Origin: Deroplatys truncata
Lineage: Eukaryota; Arthropoda; Insecta; Mantodea; Mantidae
DNA: 64,000 nucleotides
NCBI GenBank assembly: GCA_030765065.1
Contig: CM060988.1
Span: 174,509,065-174,573,064 of the forward strand
Direction: 5' to 3'
The position numbers were made by a program, and so were the translations under genes. This document shows positions 23,171 to 33,905 of the stretch, piece after piece. The notes under the pieces are model-generated. The model was not told the origin of the DNA. It saw nothing but the letters and a program-made list of their open reading frames with translations, and searched no databases. Numbering within the stretch: the first letter of the stretch is position 1; every line of letters begins with the position of its first letter.

Positions 23171-23902
23171 AAAAAAGCATTTTTGGAAACATATATGTGT
23201 GTGTGTCTGTCTGTCTGTGAACAGCATAACTCAGAAACGAACAGTCGGATAAACACCAAAGTTGGTATTTAGGTTCAGCATCTTCAAGAGATGCGACACG
23301 AAGGTTTTCAGGGAAATCCCCCCACCCCAGATTACCCTTTACATGGAACATTTTTCGAAAATTTTAATTTTCTCATAAATGGCTCTAACGATTTTGATTT
23401 AAATATCATATGTTTAAGATATTTTTATGACAAATAAAATGTATATCTTGAATTTTCTGGGAATGTCTCCAAAAGTATTCTTCATTGTGAACGACTTTTG
23501 GTAAAGTGGTAAACCATAAGAGATAGACAAAATTTTACTACACAAAAGATGTAGATCGCGTTAAAATACAGAATTTATGTCATATACATTTTTGTTGTTG
23601 AGTGAACCATTTTCGAGATATTGCTTGTTATTCCCTTAAATGTTTCAATACTTATTTTCTAAAATGGGAATTCGTTATTCATTTTTCTGTCTTGTATATG
23701 CAAAGAGTTATAATCTGTGGCAAAGTGAATGGTGCTGCACCTAGCAACCAGCTATTAAGAGATATGTATGTGCTTAAAGGCTACTGTATTTCTATATTGC
23801 CCTTGTAAATATATATTCCCCTTACATCTACAAGAAAATTAGCAATAAGATAGACTCTGCATATGTTTATCTCGATTAACATGAAGTATATGGAGAATAA
23901 GC
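23171..23902 (+). mobile_element. Alpha repeat, remainder of the split copy, tail lost
   Basis: It continues the 22171-22280 copy from the GCATTTTTGGAAAC segment through a TGTGTGTCTGTC tract to GGAGAATAAGC, where homology stops about 60 nt before the expected tail. It carries the variant centre seen at 1669-2566, 35580 and 47500. Confidence 0.8.
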
Positions 23903-24361
23903 ATAACACAAACAATGTAAATCCATTGAAGTATATAATTTACGTCAAATAAAAGCTTCTTGTATGGTAAAAGCTTTGCATGGAATTGAAGTTATTCTCA
24001 CTGGTTCCTTGCCACACCGGAATATCAGATAACTACTCAGCCGCTGAAGAAGCCACCTGACAGCCACTTTATTCACAGAATCTTAAGACTCTACATCAAA
24101 CGAAACATACTTTGCCACTTCTAACATCATCCAGGAAGCTACATGATATTTACTCAGCCATCCAATAAAGCATCTTTCTAGGTGACATAAATTATTCATT
24201 ACACGCCTAAGAATTGGACACACCCCGTTTTACCCATATCCACTTACTAGCTAAGGAACCACCACCTTGTAATCCTCCACTAGCAATCCAGCATGCAGTT
24301 ACAACTGCTCAATGTATGATGAAAGAACACAATGCGTCATCCAGAAAATGTCTCCAATAAC
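23903..24361. other. Low-copy intron sequence
   Basis: No repeat of the window and no gene is recognised. Mixed composition, slightly richer in C than its surroundings, without long frames. Confidence 0.4.
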
Positions 24362-25288
24362 AGAAAAATCTTTCTCTACCCTCTATCGTCTACTAGTGTT
24401 ATAAAAATATACTTATGAAATCGAGATAAAGCTTTCCGGAAATGGCTGCATTGCACATTTCGTTATAGATACAAAGGGAACAGCGAGGTTCAAACCCGGC
24501 GGAGGGCGATGGACTTTTTCGAGCATAAAATTCCTTAACATGGCTTCCTTCAGAAGGGAAGTAGGGCCGGTGGTCGCATGTCGTAGATTTACAGTAGATA
24601 AAACAACCTCAACCCTGAGCAAAATTTCCTATCTTTCACGTTCAATATAGAATGGTATGCTAAGAGACATAGTAGTTAAACATCGTCCATAAATAAAAAT
24701 AAAACTGGACGCTATATGTTGGCATTAAAGTTCCATCATGTTTCCATGCAATGAACAGTTCGAACAATTAATAACGGATATCTCAGAAACGGCTGATGCC
24801 ACAACAAAACTTATTTGAAATAAATTGTGTGTTTTAAAGAGATCTACATTTTTTGTGTAGTACGTTTTCGTCTATCTCTTTACGTTTATCAGTCATACAA
24901 GATTATACAAAATTCCTTCCTAATATATACAATTTATTTATCATGTAAATATCTTTAGTTTGTGGTATTTTAATCAAAATTGTTAGAGCTATGTTTGAGA
25001 AATATAATTTTTCGAAATATTTTTCACGTAAATGTTAGCTTGCGGTGGTGGGTTTTTTAAAAATTGTCCTGTCGATGTCCTTAGAAGATGCTGATCTCAA
25101 TTTTCGTTTCTGAGCTATGCTGTTCACAGATACATATACACGCGCGCGCGCGCGCGGACCTTTATTTAGAATGCTCCTTTTTTGGGCTGAGGGGCCTCAA
25201 AACATACATATCCGGTGAAATGTTTGTTATCTAATTTCTGGGTAGAATACAATACTTTCCGTTACTAACTATAGGTAGTAGAAAAAGT
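24362..25288 (-). mobile_element. Beta repeat containing a SINE
   Basis: Beta copy entered near TCTTTCTCTACCCTCTATCG and ending TATAGGTAGTAGAAAAAGT. Host homology breaks after AAAGGGAACAGCG and resumes at CTGGACGCTATATG, where 24487-24712 is a SINE. The microsatellite slot is (CG)n, about 25139-25157. Confidence 0.7.
24487..24712 (+). mobile_element. SINE family B, head truncated
   Basis: It starts at the B box (GGTTCAAACCCGGCGGAGGG) and follows the copy at 62725-62945: GGGCGATGGACTTTTTCG, GCCGGTGGTCGCATGTCGTA, AATATAGAATGG, then a CATCCATAAATAAAA-type tail. It is inserted in the beta copy above. Confidence 0.7.
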
Positions 25289-25536
25289 AAAATCCATTCG
25301 TTATATACTTCTCACAAATCTGTACACAAAAGCTTAATCTGTCAACACAATGTAACTATTACTACGTATCAGTATTATATTACAATTATAAAATTAACAA
25401 TATGTTATACTGTTAACCTTGTATGGTTGTAATAAGACTAAATTACTCAAGCAGCCTCAAATAAGTAAATTATAAAAGAATTATAGTGTTAAGGGGAGAG
25501 ACTAAATAGCGAAAACTGCCCAAATATTACATTTTC

Positions 25537-26319
25537 ACTTTCTGTACTACGTATAGTAAGTAGGGGAAGTATTGCATTCTATCCAACAATTCGATACCGA
25601 GATTTCACCATATACACGTTTTGAGGCCCCCAGATCCAAAAAAAGTATTTTTAGAAAAAGGTCCATATGTATGTCTGTGAACAGCATAACTCTAAAACGA
25701 AAAGTCGGATAAATATCTAACTTGGTATTTGAGTTTAGTAACTTCCAAGGATGCAACACGAGGATTTTCAAGGAAATACCCCACCACAGATTACCCTTTA
25801 CATGGAACACATTTTGGAAATTTTAATTTTCTCAAAAATCGCTGTAATGATTTTGATTATAATATCATATGTTTAAGATATTTTCATGACGAATGAAAAT
25901 GTATATTTTGAATATTCTGGGAATGTCCCCCAAAAGACGTCTTCATTCTGGATGACTTTTGCAAAACTGGTAAACCGTAAGAGATACACAAAATTTTACT
26001 ATACAGAAAATATAGGTCTCGTTAAAACACACAATTTATGTCATACACATTTTTTGTCGACTGACCATTTCCGAGATATTCTTTGTTATTTGTTCGTTTT
26101 TTTATGTCCTGGACATACAAAGAGAATGGAATACTCCACATAGCAACCAGCTCTTAAAATATTTGACTATCGCTTAAAGTCTACCAAATCCCCTTGCATC
26201 TACAAGAAAACTAGCAATAAGATTAACATCTCGATTAACATGAAGTAGATGGAGAATAAGCGTTTATAAAAATAGTTTGTTTAAGAATAGAGAAAATCAT
26301 GTGAGTGCAACACATCAAA
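25537..26319 (+). mobile_element. Alpha repeat, full length
   Basis: The head is ACTTTCTGTACTACGTATAG and the tail GTGCAACACATCAAA. The microsatellite slot is almost empty, so this copy is shorter than most. Confidence 0.85.
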
Positions 26320-26922
26320 TTTTTATAAAAATGTGTGTGTGTGTGTGCGCGCGCGTGCGCGCGCCTTCTGTGAGCAGCATGACTCAAATAGGAAAAGTCG
26401 AATAAATACCAAACTTGGTATTTAGGTAGAGTACCTTCCAAAGATACGACACAAAGCCTTTCAAGAAAATCCCCCGACCCATACGACCCTTTACATGGAA
26501 TATTTTTCAACTTTTTTTATTTTCTGAAAAATATCTCTAACGATTTTTATATATTAAAGATATATACATTAAAAATAAAATGTATATCTTGAATTTTCTG
26601 AGAATAGCCTGTGAAGTCCACTTCATTGTAAGTTATTTTGTATAATCTTGTATAACTGGTAAACGCTAAGCGATAGACGAAAACGTACTACACAAGAAAT
26701 GTGGGTCTGTTCAGTACTTAGTCATTCTTTTAATGTCCGTTGATTTTCAGTTGTTTCTCGCGATGTTCTGGAAACAGTATGGAATTTTAAGGCCAGCATA
26801 TAGCGTCCAGTTCTTAAACATTTGACTGTCGCTGTTCTCTTTGTATCTATAACGAACCTTCCTAAGAATAATTTGTGTACGCACTGATAAGCGATAGAGA
26901 AAGTTATGTGAGTGTAACATAT
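26320..26922 (+). mobile_element. Beta repeat, head truncated
   Basis: It begins at the microsatellite slot, a mixed TG/CG tract (26330-26362), and runs through GTTCTGGAAACAGTATGG and CAGCATATAGCGTCCAG to TGTGAGTGTAACATATCGGA. Confidence 0.7.
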
Positions 26923-27030
26923 CGGATTTTAATGTTAATTAAAGAGCTGAAGCAATTGTTTTGGTGGAAATGTTTGAGTTGTGTAAATAAACTGTGAGAA
27001 TGAATGATTTATGAATGGAGATATACTTAC

Positions 27031-27042
27031 TGCAGATCTCAT
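27031..27042 (-). CDS. Cuticle-type protein gene, first coding exon (MRSA)
   Basis: Minus-strand ATG AGA TCT GCA is followed at once by the donor GTAAGTAT. The exon ends in phase 0, and the exon at 20338 opens in phase 0. The joined N-terminus MRSAKYLVTACLFVLAVC is a textbook signal peptide, unlike the unspliced alternative. About 40-50 nt of 5' UTR precede the ATG, and a TATA box lies behind that. Surrounding sequence from about 26930 to 27440 is low-copy, unlike the repeats on both sides. It could belong to a different gene, but the phase match and the resulting peptide favour this assignment. Confidence 0.65.
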
Positions 27043-27260
27043 TGTGGCAGTGTAGGAGCTGAAGACCAGCCAAAGAATGATGCGTGTCTGACATAATCCC
27101 TGCTTTATATACCGAACTGTACTTTCCTCTCATAACTACCAACTGTTTCCGTCACTTAGACACCACACATGCCCCCCTCCCATCCTTGCTAAAGCTTGGG
27201 AAAGCAGATTAGGCGAAAGTTCACTCCTCCTCTTCCTCCCCCCTCTCTCTAGTAACTTGT
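27043..27260 (-). promoter_or_regulatory. TATA-type promoter of the cuticle-protein gene
   Basis: On the minus strand TATATAAA lies at 27111-27104. Two initiator-like sites follow: TCAGACA (A at 27089) and TCATTC (A near 27078). The second is about 33 nt from the TATA start, the usual spacing. Upstream, 27215-27255 is purine-rich on the minus strand with GAGAGAGG and GGAGGAAGAGG, which resembles GAGA-factor-type sites. The assignment rests on position and motifs only. Confidence 0.6.
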
Positions 27261-27451
27261 TACAGAACCTGGTGCATGCCTCTTCATGTTATTGCATAAC
27301 TCGTTTACATCCCGATGTTTTGGGAGAACGTCTGTATCTTCGCTGTGGTGCCGCACTGGTACAGATGTGGAGACTGCGAGCCTCAAAGCTTTGTACACAC
27401 TTTAAGGGTACTCGACGTTGAAATTACAAATTTCTTTGAAAATTTTTACAC
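27261..27451. other. Low-copy sequence upstream of the promoter
   Basis: Mixed composition with no repeat shared elsewhere in the window and no gene recognised. It may hold further upstream regulatory sequence. Confidence 0.35.
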
Positions 27452-28215
27452 ACAAGTTTCTCTACCCTCTGTCGTTAATTAATAGGTATATGAATTATTT
27501 TTACGAAAATTAATATTTCTGTCTACTACATTTTAATCCAAATAAACCTTTCCAGAAACAGCTACATTACACATTTTGTTATAGATACAAAGGAAACAGC
27601 GATAGTCAAATGTTTAAGAACTGGACGCTATATGCTGTCCTTAAAATTCCATACTGTTTCCATGACATCGCGAAAAACAACTTAACATCGATATTGAGCA
27701 AACGAGGCATTAATAACGGATATCTCGGAAATGGCCGATGCTACGAAAAAGCTTATTTGAAATAAATTCTGTGTTTTAAAGAAATCTACATTTTTTCTTT
27801 AGTACGTTTTCGTCTATCACTTAACGTTTACCACATATAAAAGTTTATAAAACAATCCTTCCGAATGAAGAAGACCTCAAGGCTATTCCCAGAAAATTTA
27901 TTTTATACATTTTATTTGTCATATAAGTATATTTATTATATGGAATTTTAATCAAAATTGTTAGTTTTTTTAGAAAATGAGAAGTTTCGAAAAATCTCAT
28001 CTACTAGGTATTTTGTGGTAGTGGGATACTCTTGAAGGTATTGAACCCAAGTACCAAGTTTGGTATTTTTCAACTTTTCACTTTTGAGTTATGTTGTTAA
28101 CAGACACGAGCGGGCAGACCTTTTTCTAAAAGAAGGTATTTTTTGGATTCATTGGGCCTCAAAACACGCATTTGTGTGCAATTTCTATATCGAATTTTTG
28201 GAGGTGATGCAATAG
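27452..28215 (-). mobile_element. Beta repeat, nearly complete
   Basis: It shows the beta order of motifs: TCTCTACCCTCTGTCGTTAA, AACTGGACGCTATATGCTG, TGTTTCCATGACATCGCG, TTTTAATCAAAATTGTTAG and ATCGAATTTTTGGAGG. The final head motif is eroded. Confidence 0.7.
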
Positions 28216-28574
28216 CATCTTTTGTAGATAAGGTAATAATTGTATTACAAATGCCTGTAATAATTGTAGCCAGCATTTGTTTACTTTGTTCCTTTGTTTA
28301 GAATCGCAGACTTTGTATATGCAGGATGTTAAAGAAAAGATATTCCTATTTTGAGAAGTGGTAGTATGGACCAAAACCAGAAAAAAAGTCTAGTAAATAT
28401 GCGTTCTAAAATGCACACCTTAAGCGTTATGAGCATTTGTTCATCTTCGCTACTATGAAACGTCCCTTCTGCTGCAAGCTCTTTGCTATTACGTATCACT
28501 TACAGAATGCAGTAAACAGATAAGACACATTACAGCATAGCTTCTAATGTAATCTGCTTGTGAACAATCGCTAA

Positions 28575-28738
28575 AGAGGTGATGAATATGGTCCCCATTC
28601 ATAGTAAGGCATGCTTATGTCCGACGTCTTAGGGAATCGTGCACAGTCCAAGACTCCAGGTTGGTCACGGATGCTCTGGCAGGCATTGGTGACGCCTCTC
28701 CATAGTGATTGTACATCGGTAAGGGGGTTGCATACACC
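28575..28738 (-). pseudogene. Transposase C-terminus relic (Tc/mariner type)
   Basis: The minus strand reads LTDVQSLWRGVTNACQSIRD followed by QPGVLD. After a frameshift it reads VHDSLRRRT, a stop, then ACLTMNGDHIHHLF. This order (a W..V..AC..IR helix, PGV, R.SLRRR, then a C..GGH.HHL-like end) resembles the C-terminal tail of a widespread insect IS630/Tc-type transposase. No DDE region is seen beside it. It has at least one frameshift and one stop and is not functional. Confidence 0.5.
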
Positions 28739-28904
28739 AAAAGTTTAAAGATAAAACTACAATGTAAAAGCATTTCACAAACTTTAAAAACACAAACAGA
28801 TTCCATTAGAACTAATAAGAATATGCGTTGAACTTACCCAGAACTGTCAATACGGTTTAGTGTAACAACACTAACAGATGTTTACTGCATGTTGTATTCA
28901 TGAG

Positions 28905-29663
28905 CAATATCTCTTATAAATCGTTTCTATTCTACCAATATTTCACCAAAAAAACTAAATGTCGAGATTTCATCAGAAATATGTTTTGAGGCCCCCTGAA
29001 CCCCCCCAAAAAACATTTTTAGAAAAAGGTTCGTATATGTGTATGTTTTTAAGAAAATCTCTCCACCCCAAACTACCCTTTACAAGGAACATTTTGATTT
29101 TCAAAAAATGGCTCTAACAATTTTGATTAATATATCATGTATTAAAGATATATACATTATGAATAAAAAGCATATCTTGAATTTTCTGGGAATAGTCTAC
29201 GAAGTTCATTTCATTCGTTTGAAAGTTTGTATAATCTTATATAAATGGCAAACGTTAAGCAATAGATGAAGACGTACTACACAAAAAATGTAGATGTCTT
29301 TAAAACACAGAATTTATTTTAAATAATTTTTGTGGAATTAGCCATTTCCGAGATTTTCTTTATTAATGATTTAAGTTATTCAATACCTGTCATTCTTTTA
29401 AAGTACTGTTAACTTCATTTGTTTCTCGCGATGGCATGGAAACAGTATGGAATTTTAAGGCCAGCATATAGCGTCCAGTTCTTAAACATTTGACTGTCGC
29501 TGTTCTCTTTCTATCTATAACGAAATGTGTAACTATTTCTGTAAGGATTATTTTAATTAAAATGAACTAGATGTAAAAATAAGCTTTTATAGAAGTATTT
29601 TTGTATCTACACACCAATAAACGATGGACGGTTGAGAATGTTAGGTGAATGTAACAGATCAGA
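28905..29663 (+). mobile_element. Beta repeat
   Basis: The head is eroded (starting near CTCTTATAAATCGTTTC). Clear motifs follow: CGAGATTTCATCAGAAATAT, GGCATGGAAACAGTATGG and CAGCATATAGCGTCCAG. The tail is GTGAATGTAACAGATCAGA. Confidence 0.7.
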
Positions 29664-29674
29664 TTTGCATTTTT

Positions 29675-29808
29675 ACTTTCTATACTACGTAAATTAAGTA
29701 GGGGAAGTATTGTATTCCACCAAAAAATTAGATACCGAAATTTCACCGGAAATATATTTTTGAGACCCCCTGAACCCCCCTCCCCAAAAGCATTTTTGGA
29801 AACATGTC

Positions 29809-29840
<32 letters not shown>

Positions 29841-30539
29841 TGTGTCTGTGTGTGTCTGTGTGTCTGTGTGTGTGTCTGTGAACAGCATAACTCAGAAACG
29901 AACAGTCGGATAAACACCAAACTTGGTATTTAGGTTCAGTATCTTCCAGAGATGCGACACAAAGGTTTTCAAGAAAATCCCCCCACCCCAGATTACTCTT
30001 TACATGGAACATTTTTCGAAAACTTTAATTTTCTCAAAAATGGCTCTAACGGTTTTGATTAAAATGTCATATGTTTAAGATATTTTCATGAAAAATAAAA
30101 TGTATGTCTCGAATTTTCTGGGAATGTCTCCAAAAGTATTCTTCATTGTGAACGACTTTTGCATAGCTGGTAAACCATAAGAGATAGACAAAATTTTACT
30201 ACACCAAATATATAGATCGCGTTAAAATACACAATTTATGTCATATACATTTTTTGTTGAGTGAACCATTTTCGAGATTTTGCTTGTTATTCCCTTAAAT
30301 TTTCCAATACTTATTCATTGTTTTGCTCCTGGTAATGCAAAGAGAATGGAAAACTGCACATAGCAACCAGCTCTTAAAATATCTGACTATCGTTTAAAGC
30401 CTACCAATTCCGCTTGCATCTACAAGAAAATTAACAATAAGATTAACATCTCGATTAACATGAAGCATATGGAGAATAAGCGTTTGTAAAAATAGTTTAT
30501 ACAAGAGTAGATAAAGTCATGTGAGTGTAACACATCAGA
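29675..30539 (+). mobile_element. Alpha repeat, full length
   Basis: It runs from ACTTTCTATACTACGTAAAT to GTGTAACACATCAGA. The microsatellite slot (29808-29878) changes from (CG)n through (TG)n to TGTGTGTCTG, one of the longest in the family. Confidence 0.88.
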
Positions 30540-31224
30540 TTTTTTTGTTATTAGCGGTTGTTAATACGATATTTGTTGATATATGATAACCTTGGTATTG
30601 CAATTGATATTTCGCGCTCTGAGCTAATGAGCCGTTGTTTACAACGTGCCTGAGGAAGGTTGTAATGCCAGTATTCCTTTCCTAACGTCAGCAGATGCAT
30701 TATTTCGTGTAATAATATAATAGTGACCACTTAACATAATAAAGTGTGCGGTAAATGTTCAACTACAAAAGAAATATTGCTTTACGACTCGGAAAGGGAT
30801 CGTTTAAGTATAACTTATGCATTTGTTCACTAATACAATACCTTTATTGTTTTCTGCTTCTCATATGGACGAAAACACAGTACCGATCTAAAAAGACTGG
30901 ACTTGCTTCATTACAAACGCAACAATGGCCTGTTTATCATAATACATAACAGATTAAATAATAAACACTCTTGTGGGTGTAAGAAGTATTCAAGGGAGAA
31001 ACTACTTACTAACATAGGGTTGGTAATAACGAATATATACTACGTGAAGAGTGCAAATTTAATGAAGGAATGTTTACACTTCATTAACAGAATAGTAGAA
31101 TTTAATAAATTTATATATGCTGTATGCCTACTTGAAATTTCTATACTGTTCTATCATGTCAAAATGTATTTTTAAGTGATAAATGAATTAATATTTATGC
31201 CTACTTTAATGCCTCTCTTTACTG
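30540..31224. other. AT-rich low-copy sequence
   Basis: Two overlapping short frames (30755-30949 and 30903-31175, +) both start near a TACAAAAGAAA or TACAAACG motif. Their compositions look like translated AT-rich noise, and I see no domain, splice sites or codon bias that would support a gene. Confidence 0.4.
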
Positions 31225-31705
31225 CTCATATCCCCATCCAAAACTACCTTTTACATGGAAGAGTTTACGAAATTTTGTATTTCTCAAAAAATGGTTCTAA
31301 AGCTTTTGTTGAAAATACCATATGCGTAACCCATTTAAGTAGCAAATGAAATATAAATCTTGAATTTTTTGGGAATAGCCTTTAAAGTCCTCCTCATTCA
31401 TTCGGAAGGAATTTTGTATGATCTTGTATAACCGGTAAATGTTAAGATAGACGAAAACGTACTACACAAAAAGTTAGATCTCTTTAAAACACACAATTTA
31501 TTATGAATAACCTTTTTCGTGGCAAAAGCCATTTCCGAGATATCCGTCATTAATGTTTCTAATTGTTCAATACATTGTCATTCCTTTAAAGTCCTGTCGA
31601 TATTCAGTTGTTTCTCCCAGCTGCATGGAAAGAGTACCATGGAATTTTAAGGCCGGATATAGCGTCCAGTTCTTAAACATTTGACTGTCAGTATTCCCTT
31701 TGTAC
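31225..31705 (+). mobile_element. Beta repeat, internal part
   Basis: It begins inside the element (CATCCAAAACTACCTTTTAC), passes CATGGAAAGAGTACCATGG and GGATATAGCGTCCAGTTC, and breaks off after CAGTATTCCCTTTGTAC. Confidence 0.65.
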
Positions 31706-31933
31706 AAGGAATGTTTTTAAAGTAAGTACCGATAATGTTTTAAAACATAACAGAACATTAACTTAGTTACAATGGAACGTTATTAACAGTGAAGTATCAA
31801 ATTGATATGGTTTTGAGTCGACATGTTATATAAAACTTTATATATAAATCGTTTCGAGGCATCAATGGCCTAATCTTAAGCCATACGTTCATCCTTCTAG
31901 ACCATCATGATGTAAGTGAAGGCTTTTTATATA

Positions 31934-33478
31934 ACACTGGTGTGCAAAACCTAAAGACGAAAGTAATCTTCGCATGCTGTGACACTGCCAAGTAACATAG
32001 CTCGACGAAACTTAAATCATGCATAGAGGGAACTGCTACGGTATGCTACAGTAGGCAACTAAACGAAATATGCAATGAGACGAACAGAAATGACACCTTT
32101 ATTCATAGACCATAAGTTACATTAAAGTCAATACGACATAGGATGGCTCTCTAGATTTACAGAAACAGATACATGGTGCTTAAAAGGGTGTATGATCACC
32201 ACGGACAGCAATGCATGCTCTGCATCGTGCTCCCACCTTTGGCCACAATGTTGGTAAGGAGTTCTTGTGGTAGGGCGTCCCATTCCTCCAACAGCGCTGC
32301 TGATAACTGTTGGATGGTCGTTGGTGCATGTGGATGTGCTGCAATGCGTTTCCCCAAAGCATCCCACACGTGTTCGATGGGATTTAAATCGGGGGAACGG
32401 GCAGGCCGATCCATTCGAGGAATATCCTCTCGTTCCAAGAGATCCTCCACCTGCGCTGTTCGATACGGTCGCGCATTGCCATCCATAAAAATGAAGTCAG
32501 AGCCGACTGCACTCCTGAAAAGACACACACGGGGAAGGAGTAATGTATCACAATAACGTTGATCAGTGAGCGTACCGTGTTCAAAATTTGGAGGTCGGTG
32601 CGCCCATGCAACATTATGCCTCCCCAAACCATAACACCCGCACCACCAAAACGATCATAGTCAAGGATGTTCCTGGGTTCATTACGTGTTCCCACCTCTC
32701 GCCAGATGAGGGTCCGTGAGAATCACTACTTAGACTGAATATACTCTCATCCGAGAAGAGCACGCGACCCCATTCCTCGTTGGTCCAATTTTGATGCTCT
32801 TGGGACCATCGCAAACGGTGCCGCCGATGTGCGGATGTCAATGGAACACAACGTACTGGCCGTCGGGCAAAGAGACCACTTCTGTGTAGTCGCCGTGCCA
32901 CTATGTATCGTGAGATTGCGTGCCTAGCTGTCCTGTTAAATGTGGTTGCAATTGCACCTGCTTTTGGCGTGGATCCCTTCTTGCCTGTTGCACAATGTAG
33001 CGGTCATCTGCTGCTGTAGTTGAGCGTGGTCGGCCACCACCTCTCCTTGGGACAGCAGTGCCTGTGGTTTGGAAAGTTCCCCGTGCATGTGAAACAATGC
33101 TGTGAACAATTCCAAACTCCTGAGCAACACTCGTCACACTTCGCCCTTCTTCTAGTTTCCCGTGATTCTTCCCCGTGTGAAGTCATCTAAATGGTTTCTA
33201 CGGGCCATGTTGCAATGAAGAACACCACTACAGTGCACCGTAACAGCTCGCTAATTGCCACACACCGTCTTGTCCTGTTTCGTCAACTGCCCCGTGTTGC
33301 GGGACCAGACCCATTTGGCACTATAGGCTCGCTACACTCACGCCATGTGACATCCAGCTTTCTGTGTACGTGTGAGAGACCTCTGGCAACATGCTCCCGC
33401 ACCTTCATCTACTTCCACCAAGCAGTTCATTTGTTATGTTACTTTACCCATCTCGTCTTAGGTTTTGCACACCAGTGT
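31934..33478. mobile_element. Tc1-like DNA transposon, 1.5 kb
   Basis: Inverted termini are CACTGGTGTGCAAAACCTAA at the left and, on the opposite strand at the right, the same sequence. They are flanked by TA-rich sequence consistent with TA target duplication. It encloses a broken transposase on the minus strand. Confidence 0.85.
32128..33186 (-). pseudogene. Tc1-type transposase, frameshifted
   Basis: The reading passes through several frames. The N-terminal part (about 33186-32940) has the GRPRSTT linker after the helix-turn-helix. The middle (32901-32614) has the first catalytic Asp in LFSDES. The C-terminal part (32627-32196) has MDGNARPY and SPDLNPIEHVWDALG. Family members have DDNARPH here, and counting 34 residues back from the Glu of PIEH falls on Gly, so the second catalytic Asp of the DD34E triad is replaced. 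With at least three frameshifts the gene is dead. Confidence 0.85.
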
Positions 33479-33524
33479 ATATAACAGAACATAAATTTCA
33501 AATGCTTTATTATGATTTATTGCT

Positions 33525-33905
33525 TTACACCTTACACTTCTTATCCATATAGTCACTGACGTTATTCAGGCACTTGTAACGGAAAACCAGCTTTTGCATG
33601 CCTTCGTCAAAGAATGATGCCGCCTGTGATGATAGCCAAGTCTGCACTTCTTGTTTCACATTTTCGTCGTTGAAATGTTTCCCTCCAAGGAAGTTCTTCA
33701 GATGTAGAAAAAGTTAAAAACGGCTTGGGGGCAAATCCGGAATGTAGGGAGGGTGGTCGAGTTGTTCCCAACCAAATGATGCGATCAGATCTTGAGTTTG
33801 TTTAGCTGTGTGTGGCCGGGCGTTGTCACTCATTATTGTTTCCCCATAAACCTCACACAGTTGGCGATGAATGTTTGCTGACGTAACACTTCTCGCATTC
33901 AAAAA
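33525..33905 (-). pseudogene. Mariner-type transposase C-terminal fragment
   Basis: The minus strand encodes MSDNARPHTAKQTQDLIASF, then HPPYIPDLPPSRF, which are mariner-family landmarks (DNARPH, HPPYSPDLAPSDF type). After a frameshift it reads LKNFLGGKHFN, then QEVQTWLSSQAASFFDEGM and finally a KKCKV-stop end. The N-terminal half and both element termini are missing. It lies just past the Tc1 right end. Confidence 0.75.

Larger units (their letters stand above)
20339..27030 (-). other. Proposed first intron of the cuticle-protein gene
   Basis: It is bounded by GTAAGTAT (27023-27030) and TTTTTCTTGCAG (20339-20350), both read on the minus strand. It holds several alpha/beta copies, a nested insertion, two SINE pieces and a GT microsatellite. 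A tiny first coding exon followed by a longer intron is common in insect cuticle-protein genes. The join is inferred from splice sites, phase and the signal peptide it creates, not from a transcript. Confidence 0.65.

Noticed and set aside
30755..31175. Pair of short plus-strand frames
   Set aside because: AT-rich composition, no domain and no splice sites, so probably chance.
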